Positions 15,772 through 24,528 of a stretch of 40,353 bases of DNA are shown here, piece by piece. How positions within the stretch are numbered: position 1 is the stretch's first letter; every line of letters starts with the position of its first letter. A model generated the notes under the pieces. The model was not told where the DNA came from. It saw only the letters and a list, made by a program, of their open reading frames with translations, and did not search any database. The translations under genes and the position numbers were made by a program. Source of the DNA: Longilinea sp035560795 (GTDB lineage Bacteria > Chloroflexota > Anaerolineae > Anaerolineales > Anaerolineaceae); contig DATMYV010000006.1 in NCBI GenBank assembly GCA_035560795.1, positions 1-40,353 on the forward strand, in the 5' to 3' direction.

Positions 15772-16866
15772 ATGGAAAAACCCTCCACATCGGCTCCCGT
15801 CCTCGGAAATCGTTATCAGCTCATGCAAACGCTGGGAACTGGCGGCATGGCGGTCGTTTATCGCGCCTACGATTTGCGTTTGGAACGTCCAGTAGCCATT
15901 AAAGTTCTTCGTCAGGACTATACCGAGAGTGACGGCTTTCGTGAGCGTTTTCGCCAGGAAGCAAAAGCGGCAGCCAACCTTTCGCACCCAAATATTGTAA
16001 CTGTCCATGATTTTGGTCTGGATGCCAGCCGGCTTTATATCGTCATGGAATATGTCCCCGGTACCGATTTAAAATCCATTCTAAAAGAACGCGGACGGTT
16101 GGACATCGACGAGGCGATCTCGTTGATTGTTCAGGCTTGTGCTGGTATCGGCTATGCGCATCGCGCTGGTTTGGTCCATTGCGACGTTAAACCCCACAAT
16201 ATGCTCGTTACACCAGATCAGCGCCTAAAAGTGACTGATTTTGGAATCGCCCGGGCTTTATCTTCAATTGCCCCAGACGAGAAACATGATGTCGTCTGGG
16301 GTTCTCCCCTCTACTTCTCCCCAGAACAGGCTGCCGGTCAGGCACCCTCTCCTGCATCCGACGTTTATTCGTTGGGCGTTGTCCTTTATGAAATGCTCAC
16401 CGGCCAACTTCCTTTTACGGCGACCGATCCAGTTGAATTGGCGCGCTTGCACCGTGAAACAGTTCCAGTTGCACCGCACCTCATTAATTCCGAGATTCCA
16501 TTGGCCCTCGACCGGATCATTATGAAGGTTCTTTCCAAAGAACCTTCTGCGCGTTATCGAACGGCTGATCAGCTTGGCCGCGTATTGTTAACCTTCAGCC
16601 AATCAGCGTTGGATTTTGCCGCCAACATGCCAGCACAAAATAACGACCAGTCAACTGTAACACAAGCTTCTCAGCCGGCCCCAATGATGACCGATCCAGT
16701 TCAAGTGAATGTGGCGAATGAAAAAACATCCACATTCGCGCAAGATCCGTCTGCAGAAATTGATTGGGGTTCAATCGGTCTTGGGTTGCTTACATTGTTG
16801 GCTGTGGGAGGATTAATACCCTTCTGGTTGTATGTTTATTTCACCTTGAACCCGCCGGGCCGCTAA
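15772..16866 (+). CDS. Ser/Thr protein kinase with C-terminal membrane helix
   Basis: A 364-residue Hanks-type kinase. The kinase domain spans about 13-275: GTGGMAVVYRAYD, Lys44, catalytic loop H-C-D-V-K-P-H-N with Asp138, and DFG at 156-158. Cys replaces the Arg of HRD, making it a non-RD kinase that may not need activation-loop phosphorylation. A Gln/Thr/Pro-rich juxtamembrane tail (about 280-328) leads to one helix (about 334-357) and only seven residues beyond, so it lacks an external sensor domain. It is followed three bases later by rpe. Targets are unknown. Confidence 0.94.
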   Translation: MEKPSTSAPVLGNRYQLMQTLGTGGMAVVYRAYDLRLERPVAIKVLRQDYTESDGFRERFRQEAKAAANLSHPNIVTVHDFGLDASRLYIVMEYVPGTDLKSILKERGRLDIDEAISLIVQACAGIGYAHRAGLVHCDVKPHNMLVTPDQRLKVTDFGIARALSSIAPDEKHDVVWGSPLYFSPEQAAGQAPSPASDVYSLGVVLYEMLTGQLPFTATDPVELARLHRETVPVAPHLINSEIPLALDRIIMKVLSKEPSARYRTADQLGRVLLTFSQSALDFAANMPAQNNDQSTVTQASQPAPMMTDPVQVNVANEKTSTFAQDPSAEIDWGSIGLGLLTLLAVGGLIPFWLYVYFTLNPPGR

Positions 16867-16869
16867 TCA

Positions 16870-17532
16870 ATGAATACGCCTATCATTTCCGCGTCCATTT
16901 TGGCAGCCAACTTTGCCCACCTCGAGGCTGATATCCATCAAGCCGAAAAAGCAGGTGTCGATTGGATTCATGTCGATGTGATGGATGGCCATTTTGTTCC
17001 CAACATCAGCATGGGACCGTTGATTGTCGAAACATGCCGAAACATCACGTCCCTGCCTTTGGATGTTCATTTGATGATTGAGAACCCGGATCAGTATCTG
17101 GAAACGTTTGCCGCTGCCGGTGCCAACCGGATTAGTGTTCACATCGAAGGCAACCCAAATGTCCACCGTACCCTACAGAAGATCCGCAGTCTTAATTGCC
17201 TGCCCGGTATCGTGTTAAACCCTGGTACCCCTGCCAGTACATTGCATGAAGTTCTTCGAATGGTTGATTTAATCCTGGTGATGACCGTTAATCCGGGTTA
17301 CGGCGGTCAGGCATTCCTCCCGGAAATGGTTGAAAAAATCAAAGATCTACAACAGATGATCTCCAATCAATTAACCCGGCCATTCATTCAAGTGGATGGG
17401 GGCATTTCACCCCGAACCTTACCAATAACGTATGCAGCTGGCGCACGCGTTTTTGTGGCTGGAAATTCAATTTTTAAACACGGGGACGGCATCTCTGCAG
17501 CCGTCAAAGCATTAAAGGAATCGGTCCGTTAA
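16870..17532 (+). CDS. rpe: ribulose-phosphate 3-epimerase
   Basis: A 220-residue TIM-barrel enzyme interconverting ribulose 5-phosphate and xylulose 5-phosphate in the pentose phosphate pathway. Signatures are ISASILAANFAHL, the metal-site DVMDGHFVPNISMGP (about 36-50), LDVHLMI, VMTVNPGYGGQ and the phosphate-binding VDGGISPRT / GARVFVAGNSIF. Full length. It starts three bases after the kinase stop without a Shine-Dalgarno site, so translation is probably coupled to the kinase. A shared terminator follows. Confidence 0.95.
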   Translation: MNTPIISASILAANFAHLEADIHQAEKAGVDWIHVDVMDGHFVPNISMGPLIVETCRNITSLPLDVHLMIENPDQYLETFAAAGANRISVHIEGNPNVHRTLQKIRSLNCLPGIVLNPGTPASTLHEVLRMVDLILVMTVNPGYGGQAFLPEMVEKIKDLQQMISNQLTRPFIQVDGGISPRTLPITYAAGARVFVAGNSIFKHGDGISAAVKALKESVR

Positions 17533-17534
17533 AT

Positions 17535-17562
17535 AAAAACCGCGGCGTTCGCCGTGATTTTT
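17535..17562. terminator. bidirectional terminator, rpe / rpmB
   Basis: An inverted repeat with core CGGC-GTTC-GCCG (17543-17554), extended by GU and CG pairs and then, after one mismatch, five A facing five T. It works in both directions between the convergent rpe and rpmB genes. Confidence 0.8.
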
Positions 17563-17581
17563 ATGGAAAAGCTTGGTAAAT

Positions 17582-17764
17582 TTATGCAGTCTTCACAATT
17601 GTCCGAATGCATTTTGCGCACAGCACTTTTTGAACCATTCGGCCGTTTTCCAAAATGGATACCTTCTGGAGGTTGGGCCGGAAAGTCCGGTTGGTCGCCC
17701 GCAAGGAGAAGCTGCGGTTATGACCAAAAGTTGTTGTTTTTCCACACCGTTCGCACTTTGCCAT
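17582..17764 (-). CDS. rpmB: 50S ribosomal protein L28
   Basis: A 60-residue L28 starting MAKCERCGK. It is the zinc-binding type, with Cys4, Cys7, Cys49 and Cys52. The start at 17764 is nine bases after AGGGA; an in-frame TTG two codons upstream is not supported. It is divergent from the Asp23/FakA genes, an arrangement also known from Firmicutes (rpmB-yloU-yloV). A strong promoter lies 74 bases upstream. Confidence 0.95.
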   Translation of the reverse strand: MAKCERCGKTTTFGHNRSFSLRATNRTFRPNLQKVSILENGRMVQKVLCAKCIRTIVKTA

Positions 17765-17837
17765 TGTCAAAATCCCTTTCCAATCCTTTTTTGCTTGGGG
17801 CTGTCAAGGCGAAAAAGTCGCTTGACGGCAAGGAAAG

Positions 17838-17866
17838 ATTTTACCACATTACGTATCGTTTTTCAA
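17838..17866 (-). promoter_or_regulatory. rpmB promoter
   Basis: On the minus strand: TTGAAA (17866-17861), a 17-base gap, TAAAAT (17843-17838). RNA would start near 17831, giving a leader of about 67 bases. Confidence 0.68.
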
Positions 17867-17896
17867 GAAAAATGGTTAACATAAAGGAAGAAACCG

Positions 17897-18256
17897 ATGA
17901 TCGATGACGCATTTAATTCATTAGGGAACATTTTTGTCTCGCATAAAGCCATCGCTACCATCGCTTCGCATTCTGCGTTGGAATCGTATGGCGTGGTTGG
18001 CCTCGCCCCCAAAGATCTGGCCGAGGGCCTGGTTCAGGTCCTGGTTAAGGACCCGTCATTGGGCGTTCAAGTGGATTTCGATGGAAAAAACATCGATATT
18101 GACCTTTACATTATCGTAGAATATGGCACTCGCATTAAATCAGTGGCTTCGAGTGTTGCCGATAATGTCCGTTTTATGGTTGAAAAGGCGGTTGGGTTGC
18201 CCGTCAAGAGCGTTAACGTTCATATTAGAGGATTACGAATCAGTAACCCGGATTAA
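17897..18256 (+). CDS. Asp23/Gls24 family protein
   Basis: A 119-residue small alpha/beta protein of the Asp23/Gls24 (YloU) family. Family features are the VSHKAIATIASHSALESYGVVGLA opening, DLYIIVEYGTRIKSVASSVADNV in the middle and the C-terminal VNVHIRGLRI. It is soluble; in Firmicutes relatives bind near the membrane. AAAGGAAG lies six bases before the ATG. It is followed 18 bp later by the FakA-like gene, the same order as yloU-yloV in Bacillus. The exact role is not known. Confidence 0.9.
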   Translation: MIDDAFNSLGNIFVSHKAIATIASHSALESYGVVGLAPKDLAEGLVQVLVKDPSLGVQVDFDGKNIDIDLYIIVEYGTRIKSVASSVADNVRFMVEKAVGLPVKSVNVHIRGLRISNPD

Positions 18257-18274
18257 TCGGCATGCAGGAGTCTT

Positions 18275-19957
18275 ATGAATAGTGAACTGAATTTTCCCAG
18301 CGGCGACGGGCGTGCTCTCAATATTCGCGAGAAAATAGATGGTCAGGGTTTCAAAGAATTATTGGAAGCTGGCTTAACCTGGCTGCGCACAAATCAGCAA
18401 TTGGTAAACTCGCTTAATGTCTTTCCAGTCCCAGATGGCGATACCGGTACAAATATGCTTCTAACGATGCAAGCCGCCTACAATGAAGTCAGCAAATCAG
18501 GCGAAGCAAATATCGGCAAAATGGCCCATTCGGTGGCTCAAGGAGCATTGATGGGCGCGCGCGGAAACTCCGGCGTCATTTTATCGCAGATTTGGCGTGG
18601 TTTTGCCCGTGGATTGGATAGCCATGACACAATGGATGCGTCCGGTTTTGTAAGAGCGCTTACCGAAGCCCGTACCACTGCCTACAAAGGCGTTGTACGC
18701 CCGGTAGAAGGAACAATTCTTACAGTCACAAAAGATATCGCAATCGAAGCTGAAAAAAAATTAAGTGAAACAACCGATATGCAGGTAATCCTGGAAGCAA
18801 TTGTGAAGGAAGCGGATGCTTCGGTCAAACGCACACCCGATCTTCTGCCGATTCTCAAGCAGGCTGGCGTGGTTGATTCAGGGGGTAAAGGATTGTTTAT
18901 CATCTGGGAGGGCATGGTCCGTTACCTCAATGGACAATCTCTCGAGACTGCCAATGCCGTAGTACAACCACTCGCGACGATGCAACTGGAAGAGACCATG
19001 GAATCCGTAGAACCTGGCCAGGATTATGAAGTTGTGGTTGATTTCCGACCCTCCACTCCATTGGACTTGGAAAAATTCTATTCCGATTTATCAGAGATCG
19101 GCACTTCCATTCAGGTGGGCGAAGGTGATGGCATGTACCGCATGCACATCCATGTACCCACGGAAAAACGGTATGAACCCATTGATTACACAATGACACT
19201 GGGTACCATCACAAAAGTTGCGATGGAAAACCTGGTTGCACAGATGGAAACACTTGAGAAAAAAGCCGATGCGAAGGTCTCTTTGGCACCTGTGGAGCCC
19301 GGCCAAATTGCTGTGATTGCGGTTTCGCCAGGCAATGGTATTTCCAGAATCTTTGCCAGCCTGGGAGCCAATGGCATCGTCGAGGGTGGACAGACGATGA
19401 ATCCGAGTACCGAAGAGATTCTAAAATCCTTCGAAAATCTACCTTCAGATAAGATTGTCATTCTCCCCAATAACAAGAACATTGTTCTGGCCGCCCAATC
19501 GGCAGCCAGTGTGACCGTAAAGAAAGTTGCAGTCATCCCAACCCGCAGTGTTCCCCAAGGTCTTTCTGCTATATTACGGCTGGATCCAGACGGCGATTTT
19601 GAACGCGTGGTAAAAGACATGACCAGCGCAATTGACGATGTGGAAACAGGCGAGGTAACAACCGCAACCCGAAATGTCGAGATCAACGGCGTCGAAGTTC
19701 ACGAGGGCGAGGTCATTGCCCTTCTTAATGGAAACCTAATGCTCGCTTCCGATAACCTGGATGAAGCCTGTCTTGGGTTATTAGCGAAGGCTGGCACTGA
19801 CGAACGCGAACGCATCACTTTGTTTTATGGTCTAAATATCAACAAAGCAGATGTCAACCGTATCGTCGATAAAATTCGGCAAAAATACCCTTCGCATGAG
19901 ATTGAACTTCATGAAGGCGGCCAACCTCATTACCAATTCATTCTCTCCGTCGAATAA
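18275..19957 (+). CDS. fakA: DAK/DhaL-domain protein, fatty acid kinase FakA-like
   Basis: A 560-residue protein of the YloV/FakA family. The N-terminal DhaL nucleotide-binding domain (about 25-225) carries NVFPVPDGDTGTNM with metal ligands Asp54 and Asp56, the GARGNSGVILSQIWRG motif and GVVDSGGKGL. The middle and C-terminal parts (about 245-560) match the rest of FakA. With a FakB (DegV) partner, FakA phosphorylates fatty acids bound to FakB so they can enter phospholipids. AGGAG precedes the ATG. The DegV gene follows after three bases, supporting this role. The family is certain; the substrate is inferred from context. Confidence 0.9.
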   Translation: MNSELNFPSGDGRALNIREKIDGQGFKELLEAGLTWLRTNQQLVNSLNVFPVPDGDTGTNMLLTMQAAYNEVSKSGEANIGKMAHSVAQGALMGARGNSGVILSQIWRGFARGLDSHDTMDASGFVRALTEARTTAYKGVVRPVEGTILTVTKDIAIEAEKKLSETTDMQVILEAIVKEADASVKRTPDLLPILKQAGVVDSGGKGLFIIWEGMVRYLNGQSLETANAVVQPLATMQLEETMESVEPGQDYEVVVDFRPSTPLDLEKFYSDLSEIGTSIQVGEGDGMYRMHIHVPTEKRYEPIDYTMTLGTITKVAMENLVAQMETLEKKADAKVSLAPVEPGQIAVIAVSPGNGISRIFASLGANGIVEGGQTMNPSTEEILKSFENLPSDKIVILPNNKNIVLAAQSAASVTVKKVAVIPTRSVPQGLSAILRLDPDGDFERVVKDMTSAIDDVETGEVTTATRNVEINGVEVHEGEVIALLNGNLMLASDNLDEACLGLLAKAGTDERERITLFYGLNINKADVNRIVDKIRQKYPSHEIELHEGGQPHYQFILSVE

Positions 19958-19960
19958 TCC

Positions 19961-20830
19961 ATGCGGTCTGCCTGCGTCTTAACTGATAACTCAGCGCAAT
20001 TTCCACTTCCAGCTTTTTCTGGTCGAGGACTGGTGCGCATTCTTGCCCACGACATCTCTTTGCGTGACATCGATCATGCAGGCGGGAAGGATTTGAAATT
20101 AAATCAATTTCCGCATTCGGCATCCTCAGAATTGAATCCACGGCTCATACCGCCTTCTGTGGAAAAATTTCGGGAAGTGATGACCAACCTGAGCCAGGAT
20201 TTCGACGATATTCTGGTGATTCTCATTTCCTCGCATCTCTCGAAGGCATATGAAAACGCCTTGGCAGCTGCCAAAGATACGCAAGGAAGATCGACGATTA
20301 CGGTAATCGACTCCCAGACCATTTCTGTAGGCCTTGGCATCCTCGTCCAAACTGCAGCCAGTTTTCTGGAAGAAGGCCGTCTGGCGTTTGATGTGGAAAA
20401 ACGGATCAGGCAGATGATTCCTCATATCTATACGTTATTATGTACACCAGGCTTGACCTACCTCCACCATGCCGGTTTCATCGATCATAGCCAGGCGACG
20501 GTTGGAGAGCTGCTTGGACTCCTCCCCATTTTCTCGCTTGAGGAAGGCAAGCTATCACCTCTCGAAAAAATGCGCAATTATCGGGCTGTTTTGGATTTCT
20601 TCCAGGAATTCATGGATGAGTTTGATGAATTGGATTACATTGCGCTTCTCCAGAATGGTTCATTAAGCAATCCGGATTTACGGCAATTGCGCCAACATTC
20701 CGAAGAAAGCTATCCTTCGACACAATACATTGAGCATATGTTGAATCTTCCCCTGGCAACTTTATTCGGCCCAAAATGCGTTGGACTGTTCGCCATTGAA
20801 TCATTAGCTTCGCATGGCCGTCTTACCTGA
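19961..20830 (+). CDS. DegV family fatty-acid-binding protein, FakB-like
   Basis: A 289-residue DegV-fold protein. The lipid-binding signatures are visible: VLTDNSAQFP at the start, the ISSHLSKAYENA motif (about 88-99) and VIDSQTISVGLGILV (about 112-126). DegV/FakB proteins hold a fatty acid and present its carboxylate to FakA. The gene begins three bases after fakA without its own SD, so the pair is co-translated. A hairpin ends the unit just downstream. Confidence 0.88.
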   Translation: MRSACVLTDNSAQFPLPAFSGRGLVRILAHDISLRDIDHAGGKDLKLNQFPHSASSELNPRLIPPSVEKFREVMTNLSQDFDDILVILISSHLSKAYENALAAAKDTQGRSTITVIDSQTISVGLGILVQTAASFLEEGRLAFDVEKRIRQMIPHIYTLLCTPGLTYLHHAGFIDHSQATVGELLGLLPIFSLEEGKLSPLEKMRNYRAVLDFFQEFMDEFDELDYIALLQNGSLSNPDLRQLRQHSEESYPSTQYIEHMLNLPLATLFGPKCVGLFAIESLASHGRLT

Positions 20831-20868
20831 AACGACACTCCATTACCAATAAATGGAGTTTTGTTTCA
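20828..20868 (+). terminator. terminator after the FakA/FakB unit
   Basis: An 8-bp stem, ACTCCATT (20837-20844) with AATGGAGT (20852-20859), followed by TTTTGTTT, with an outer TGAAAC/GTTTCA pairing. It separates this unit from recG. Confidence 0.7.
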
Positions 20869-20895
20869 TAGGGGGGATACAGAGGAACTTTAAGG

Positions 20896-20901
20896 TAAAA
20901 T
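20896..20901 (+). promoter_or_regulatory. -10 box of recG, probable leaderless start
   Basis: TAAAAT ends six bases before the ATG at 20908, so the expected +1 is the A of that ATG. No convincing -35 or Shine-Dalgarno site is present. It lies just after the terminator of the upstream unit. Confidence 0.5.
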
Positions 20902-20907
20902 AGGTTC

Positions 20908-23439
20908 ATGCCTTCTCCGTTTGAAAAATTACAACGTTATATACGCTTAGAATCGGAACGTGGGTACGATAACCGGGCAGTTGTTGGTGGTTTGGATAAA
21001 ATCATCCCCTGGTGGGAACCGGAAGCCAGGACCAGTTCAGTTCGGGAAGAGACCCTTCAGGCTATCCTTGGACATCTGCGTGCTTATCCAAAAGCGGAAG
21101 TCGACGATCGTCCCCGCTTGGTGGTTGAACTTGAAAAACTGCTTGAGCCGTTATCGAAGCTGCCCAAGCCCGACCATGCACCCCGTCCACCGCAGCCCAA
21201 GCAACCGCCCAGACACGATCAACCGGAGCGCTCACCTCGGTCAAACCATGTTCCTGGACGTGCTCAAGTGAACACGCCGCCTTCTGCAGTACGTCCGCCT
21301 CAGGTAGTGCAAACAAAGGTTGCTCCATCAAACGTACCCAGCAGTGCGGCACTAGAGCAGGGTCTACAAGCCTCAGTAATGGTTTTACAGGGAATTGGTC
21401 CGAGCAATGCTAAAATATTCTCCACCCTGGGTGTAAATACCCTCGACGATCTGTTGCATTACTACCCGCGCCGCTACGACGATTATTCTCAGATGAAGCC
21501 CATTAACCGGCTGTCGCCTGGCGAGGAAGTCACCCTTCTAGCAGCAGTCAAACGGATCGATAACCGTAACTTGCACAGCGGAAAAAGGGAAATTACCGAA
21601 GCAATCATTGATGACGGCTCCGGTGCGCTGCGGGTCACCTGGTTCAACCAGCCCTGGCTGGCCAGCCGGCTGCCAGTTGGAACGCAAATCGTAATTTCCG
21701 GAAAAGTTGAAATGTATCTTGGCCGGCTGGTTATGAACAGCCCCGAGTGGGAATACCTGGAACAGGAACACCTGCATACGAACCGGATTGTGCCAGTTTA
21801 TCCGTTGACGGCTGGGGTTTCGCAAAAACAATTGCGAAAAGCGATTTATCAAGTCGCATCCTTTTGGGCACCGCGCCACCGCGACTTTCTACCAATCAGC
21901 ATCCGGGAAGCGGGAAACCTGGCACCGCTCTCCACCGCGCTGGCTCAAATCCATTTTCCTGATGATCCAGCCAGATTAGACGCTGCTCGGGAACGGCTTG
22001 CTTTTAATGAAATATTTTTGCTGCAGCTGGGGGTACTTAGTCAGAAACGCTCCTGGCAGGTGGCCAATGCACAGACCTTCCATGCACCCATTGAATGGCT
22101 TCAGGCCATCGAATCTGAACTGCCATTTGAACTGACAAATGCGCAGAAACGCACCATCGAGGAAATCCAAACCGACCTGGCTTCTGGCCGCCCCATGGAG
22201 CGGCTGCTGCAAGGTGACGTGGGTTCCGGTAAAACCATTATCGCCGCGCTGGCAATGGCCATCATTGCCCGTGAAGGCGCACAGGCGGCAATAATGGCGC
22301 CAACCAGCATTTTGGCAGAACAACATTATCGGAGTTTAACCCGGCTGCTCAGTTCTGAACAACCAACACCGGGAAAACCCTTCCATCCTTCTGAAGTACG
22401 CCTGCTCATCGGCGATACCTCCGAAACTGACCGTCAGGAAATCCTGGCTGGGTTGGCCACTGGCGAAGTTAAATTCCTGGTGGGTACTCACGCCTTAATC
22501 GAAGATCCGGTTGCTTTCCAAAGGTTGCAGCTCGCCATTATTGATGAGCAGCACCGGTTTGGTGTGGCACAAAGGGCAGCCTTGCGAAATAAAGGCGAAA
22601 ATCCCCACCTGCTAGTAATGACGGCCACACCGATCCCGCGCTCTTTGGCATTGACTGTTTATGGCGACCTGGATTTATCCGTCCTGGATGAAATGCCAGC
22701 AGGACGAATACCGGTTGAAACACATGTTTTATTACCGCTCGAACGCGAACGCGCCTACCAATTAATCCGCTCACAATTGAAAACCGGACACCAGGCATTT
22801 GTTATCTATCCTTTGGTTGAAAAAGGCGACCGCGACGATGAAAGTAAAGCCGCGGTTGAAGAACACGACCGGTTGCGTACCGAAGTATTTCCACACAATT
22901 CGATTGGGTTATTGCACGGCCGCCTGACCCCGGAAGAAAAAGACGCTGTCATGAAAAGGTTCCGTGACCAGGAGATTGATATTCTCGTGTCCACTTCGGT
23001 GGTGGAAGTGGGCGTCGATATTCCAAATGCTACCGTTATGCTGGTGGAAGGTGCCAACCGTTTCGGTCTGGCCCAACTTCACCAATTCCGCGGTCGCGTT
23101 GGCCGGGGCGATGCCCAATCTTTTTGTTTACTAATTCCTGAAACAGATGAATCGGTTGAGAATGAGCGCCTAAAAGCAATGGCTGAAACGAATGACGGTT
23201 TTGTTCTGGCTGAACGGGATTTGCAGCAGCGTGGTCCTGGAGAATTTCTCGGCACGCGCCAGGCAGGTTTTTCCGAACTGCGCATGGCAACGTTGACCAA
23301 TGTACGATTAATTGAAAAAGCACGCCAACTGGCCCAATTGCTTTTCACCCAGGATCCTGAACTCAATCAACCACAGAATCAGGCACTTAAAGCAGAAGTT
23401 GCCCATTTCTGGGGTAACGGCCGTGGTGACGTCAGTTAG
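20908..23439 (+). CDS. recG: ATP-dependent DNA helicase RecG
   Basis: An 843-residue branch-migrating helicase that remodels stalled forks and Holliday junctions. It has an N-terminal helical domain (1-80), a Pro/Gln/Arg-rich linker (about 85-145) and then the wedge region beginning VLQGIGPSNAKIF...YYPRRYDDYS (about 159-193). Motor motifs are Walker A GDVGSGKT (436-443), DEQH, TATPIPRSL and GRVGRG. It is longer than E. coli RecG (693) because of the N-terminal extension and linker, a feature seen in some other phyla. coaD follows 15 bp later. Confidence 0.96.
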   Translation: MPSPFEKLQRYIRLESERGYDNRAVVGGLDKIIPWWEPEARTSSVREETLQAILGHLRAYPKAEVDDRPRLVVELEKLLEPLSKLPKPDHAPRPPQPKQPPRHDQPERSPRSNHVPGRAQVNTPPSAVRPPQVVQTKVAPSNVPSSAALEQGLQASVMVLQGIGPSNAKIFSTLGVNTLDDLLHYYPRRYDDYSQMKPINRLSPGEEVTLLAAVKRIDNRNLHSGKREITEAIIDDGSGALRVTWFNQPWLASRLPVGTQIVISGKVEMYLGRLVMNSPEWEYLEQEHLHTNRIVPVYPLTAGVSQKQLRKAIYQVASFWAPRHRDFLPISIREAGNLAPLSTALAQIHFPDDPARLDAARERLAFNEIFLLQLGVLSQKRSWQVANAQTFHAPIEWLQAIESELPFELTNAQKRTIEEIQTDLASGRPMERLLQGDVGSGKTIIAALAMAIIAREGAQAAIMAPTSILAEQHYRSLTRLLSSEQPTPGKPFHPSEVRLLIGDTSETDRQEILAGLATGEVKFLVGTHALIEDPVAFQRLQLAIIDEQHRFGVAQRAALRNKGENPHLLVMTATPIPRSLALTVYGDLDLSVLDEMPAGRIPVETHVLLPLERERAYQLIRSQLKTGHQAFVIYPLVEKGDRDDESKAAVEEHDRLRTEVFPHNSIGLLHGRLTPEEKDAVMKRFRDQEIDILVSTSVVEVGVDIPNATVMLVEGANRFGLAQLHQFRGRVGRGDAQSFCLLIPETDESVENERLKAMAETNDGFVLAERDLQQRGPGEFLGTRQAGFSELRMATLTNVRLIEKARQLAQLLFTQDPELNQPQNQALKAEVAHFWGNGRGDVS

Positions 23440-23454
23440 GCAGGAGTAAAAACG

Positions 23455-23979
23455 ATGGTCAGAGCTGTTTTTCCCGGAACATTCGATCCCATCCACTACG
23501 GTCATATCGATATTGCCCGCCGAGCGACCCGTTTATTCGATGAGTTGATCATCGCAGTGTATGATAAACCGTTAAAAAACCTGCTTTTCTCGCCGGAGGA
23601 ACGACTGCATCTGGTTCGGCAAACCTTTACAGGCGAGGCAAAAATTCGTATTATGGGGTACAGCGGATTGACTGTGGATTTTTGTCATAAAGTCCAGGCA
23701 CAGGTGATTGTTCGCGGGCTGCGCGTTTTTTCGGACTTTGAACAGGAATTCCGCATGGCATTAGCCAATCACCGTTTGGCACCAGAGATCGAAGTCATGT
23801 CACTCATTACCAGCGAGCAGCACACCTTTCTTTCTTCAACTACCGTGCGTGAAATCGCCTCTTTAGGCGGCGATGTCAGCAGCATGGTGCCGCCCCAGGT
23901 CGTCCTGGCGTTGAAAAACCGCTTTGCAGAATTGGGCGATAACCAACAAAACATGCACGTCACGTCATTGCGGGATTAA
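23455..23979 (+). CDS. coaD: pantetheine-phosphate adenylyltransferase
   Basis: A 174-residue nucleotidyltransferase making dephospho-CoA from 4'-phosphopantetheine and ATP. It has the H-x-G-H motif (14-17, in GTFDPIHYGHIDIA), RGLRVFSDFEQEFRMA and the SSTTVRE motif (the ISSTxxR-type site). AGGAG lies upstream. It is linked to recG on the left and a coiled-coil gene on the right. Confidence 0.96.
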   Translation: MVRAVFPGTFDPIHYGHIDIARRATRLFDELIIAVYDKPLKNLLFSPEERLHLVRQTFTGEAKIRIMGYSGLTVDFCHKVQAQVIVRGLRVFSDFEQEFRMALANHRLAPEIEVMSLITSEQHTFLSSTTVREIASLGGDVSSMVPPQVVLALKNRFAELGDNQQNMHVTSLRD

Positions 23980-24037
23980 TCGACCTTTGGCCTAAATATT
24001 GCAACATTTTTTTGATTGAACCTGTGCGGAGGATGGA

Positions 24038-24508
24038 ATGGACATTTTGCATCTAGTAGATCGTTTGGAAGAGTTATTCAACGAAAGCAGGCCTATCTGG
24101 TTTACCCACAGCGTCATCGTGGACGAGGATCGGATGCTGGATCTGATCGACCAGATGCGGGTTTCGATTCCCGAAGAAATCAAGAAGTCGCAACAATTGC
24201 TGGCCAATCGTGACAGAGTGCTGGCACAGGCTCAAGAAGAAGCCTCTCGTACAGTTCAGTTGGCGCGAGATAAAGCTGATCACGTGGTCGATCGCGACCC
24301 GATCGTCCAGGCAGCCCAGGTACGGGCAGATCAGATTATTGCCCAGGCGCGTGCGGAAGCCGATTTAACCCGCCGTGAAGCAGACGATTATGTGCAGGGT
24401 GCATTGACCAATCTCCAACTGGAACTGGAAAGGTTGATGAATCAGGTTCAGAACGGAATAAAGACCTTGCAGGCAGAGAATTTGCAATCACAACAGCCTA
24501 AAGAATAA
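24038..24508 (+). CDS. coaD-linked coiled-coil protein (often labelled ATP synthase subunit B-like)
   Basis: A 156-residue, highly charged protein. The first 45 residues (MDILHLVDRLEELFNESRP...DQMRVSIPEEIKK) form a conserved head. Residues about 45-140 are one long heptad-rich helix with repeated Ala/Glu/Arg (AQEEASRTVQLARDKAD...AQARAEADLTRREAD). There is no membrane helix, so it is not a real F0 subunit B despite the common database name. Similar proteins sit beside coaD in Clostridia. It is probably a structural or DivIVA-like scaffold, but the role is unknown. GGAGG lies five bases before the ATG. Confidence 0.82.
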   Translation: MDILHLVDRLEELFNESRPIWFTHSVIVDEDRMLDLIDQMRVSIPEEIKKSQQLLANRDRVLAQAQEEASRTVQLARDKADHVVDRDPIVQAAQVRADQIIAQARAEADLTRREADDYVQGALTNLQLELERLMNQVQNGIKTLQAENLQSQQPKE

Positions 24509-24528
24509 ACAATATTGAACTAATAAAC

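Noticed and set aside
17554..17907. Plus-strand open frame opposite rpmB
   Set aside because: It is a shadow of L28 and its upstream region; the L28 protein on the minus strand is unmistakable.
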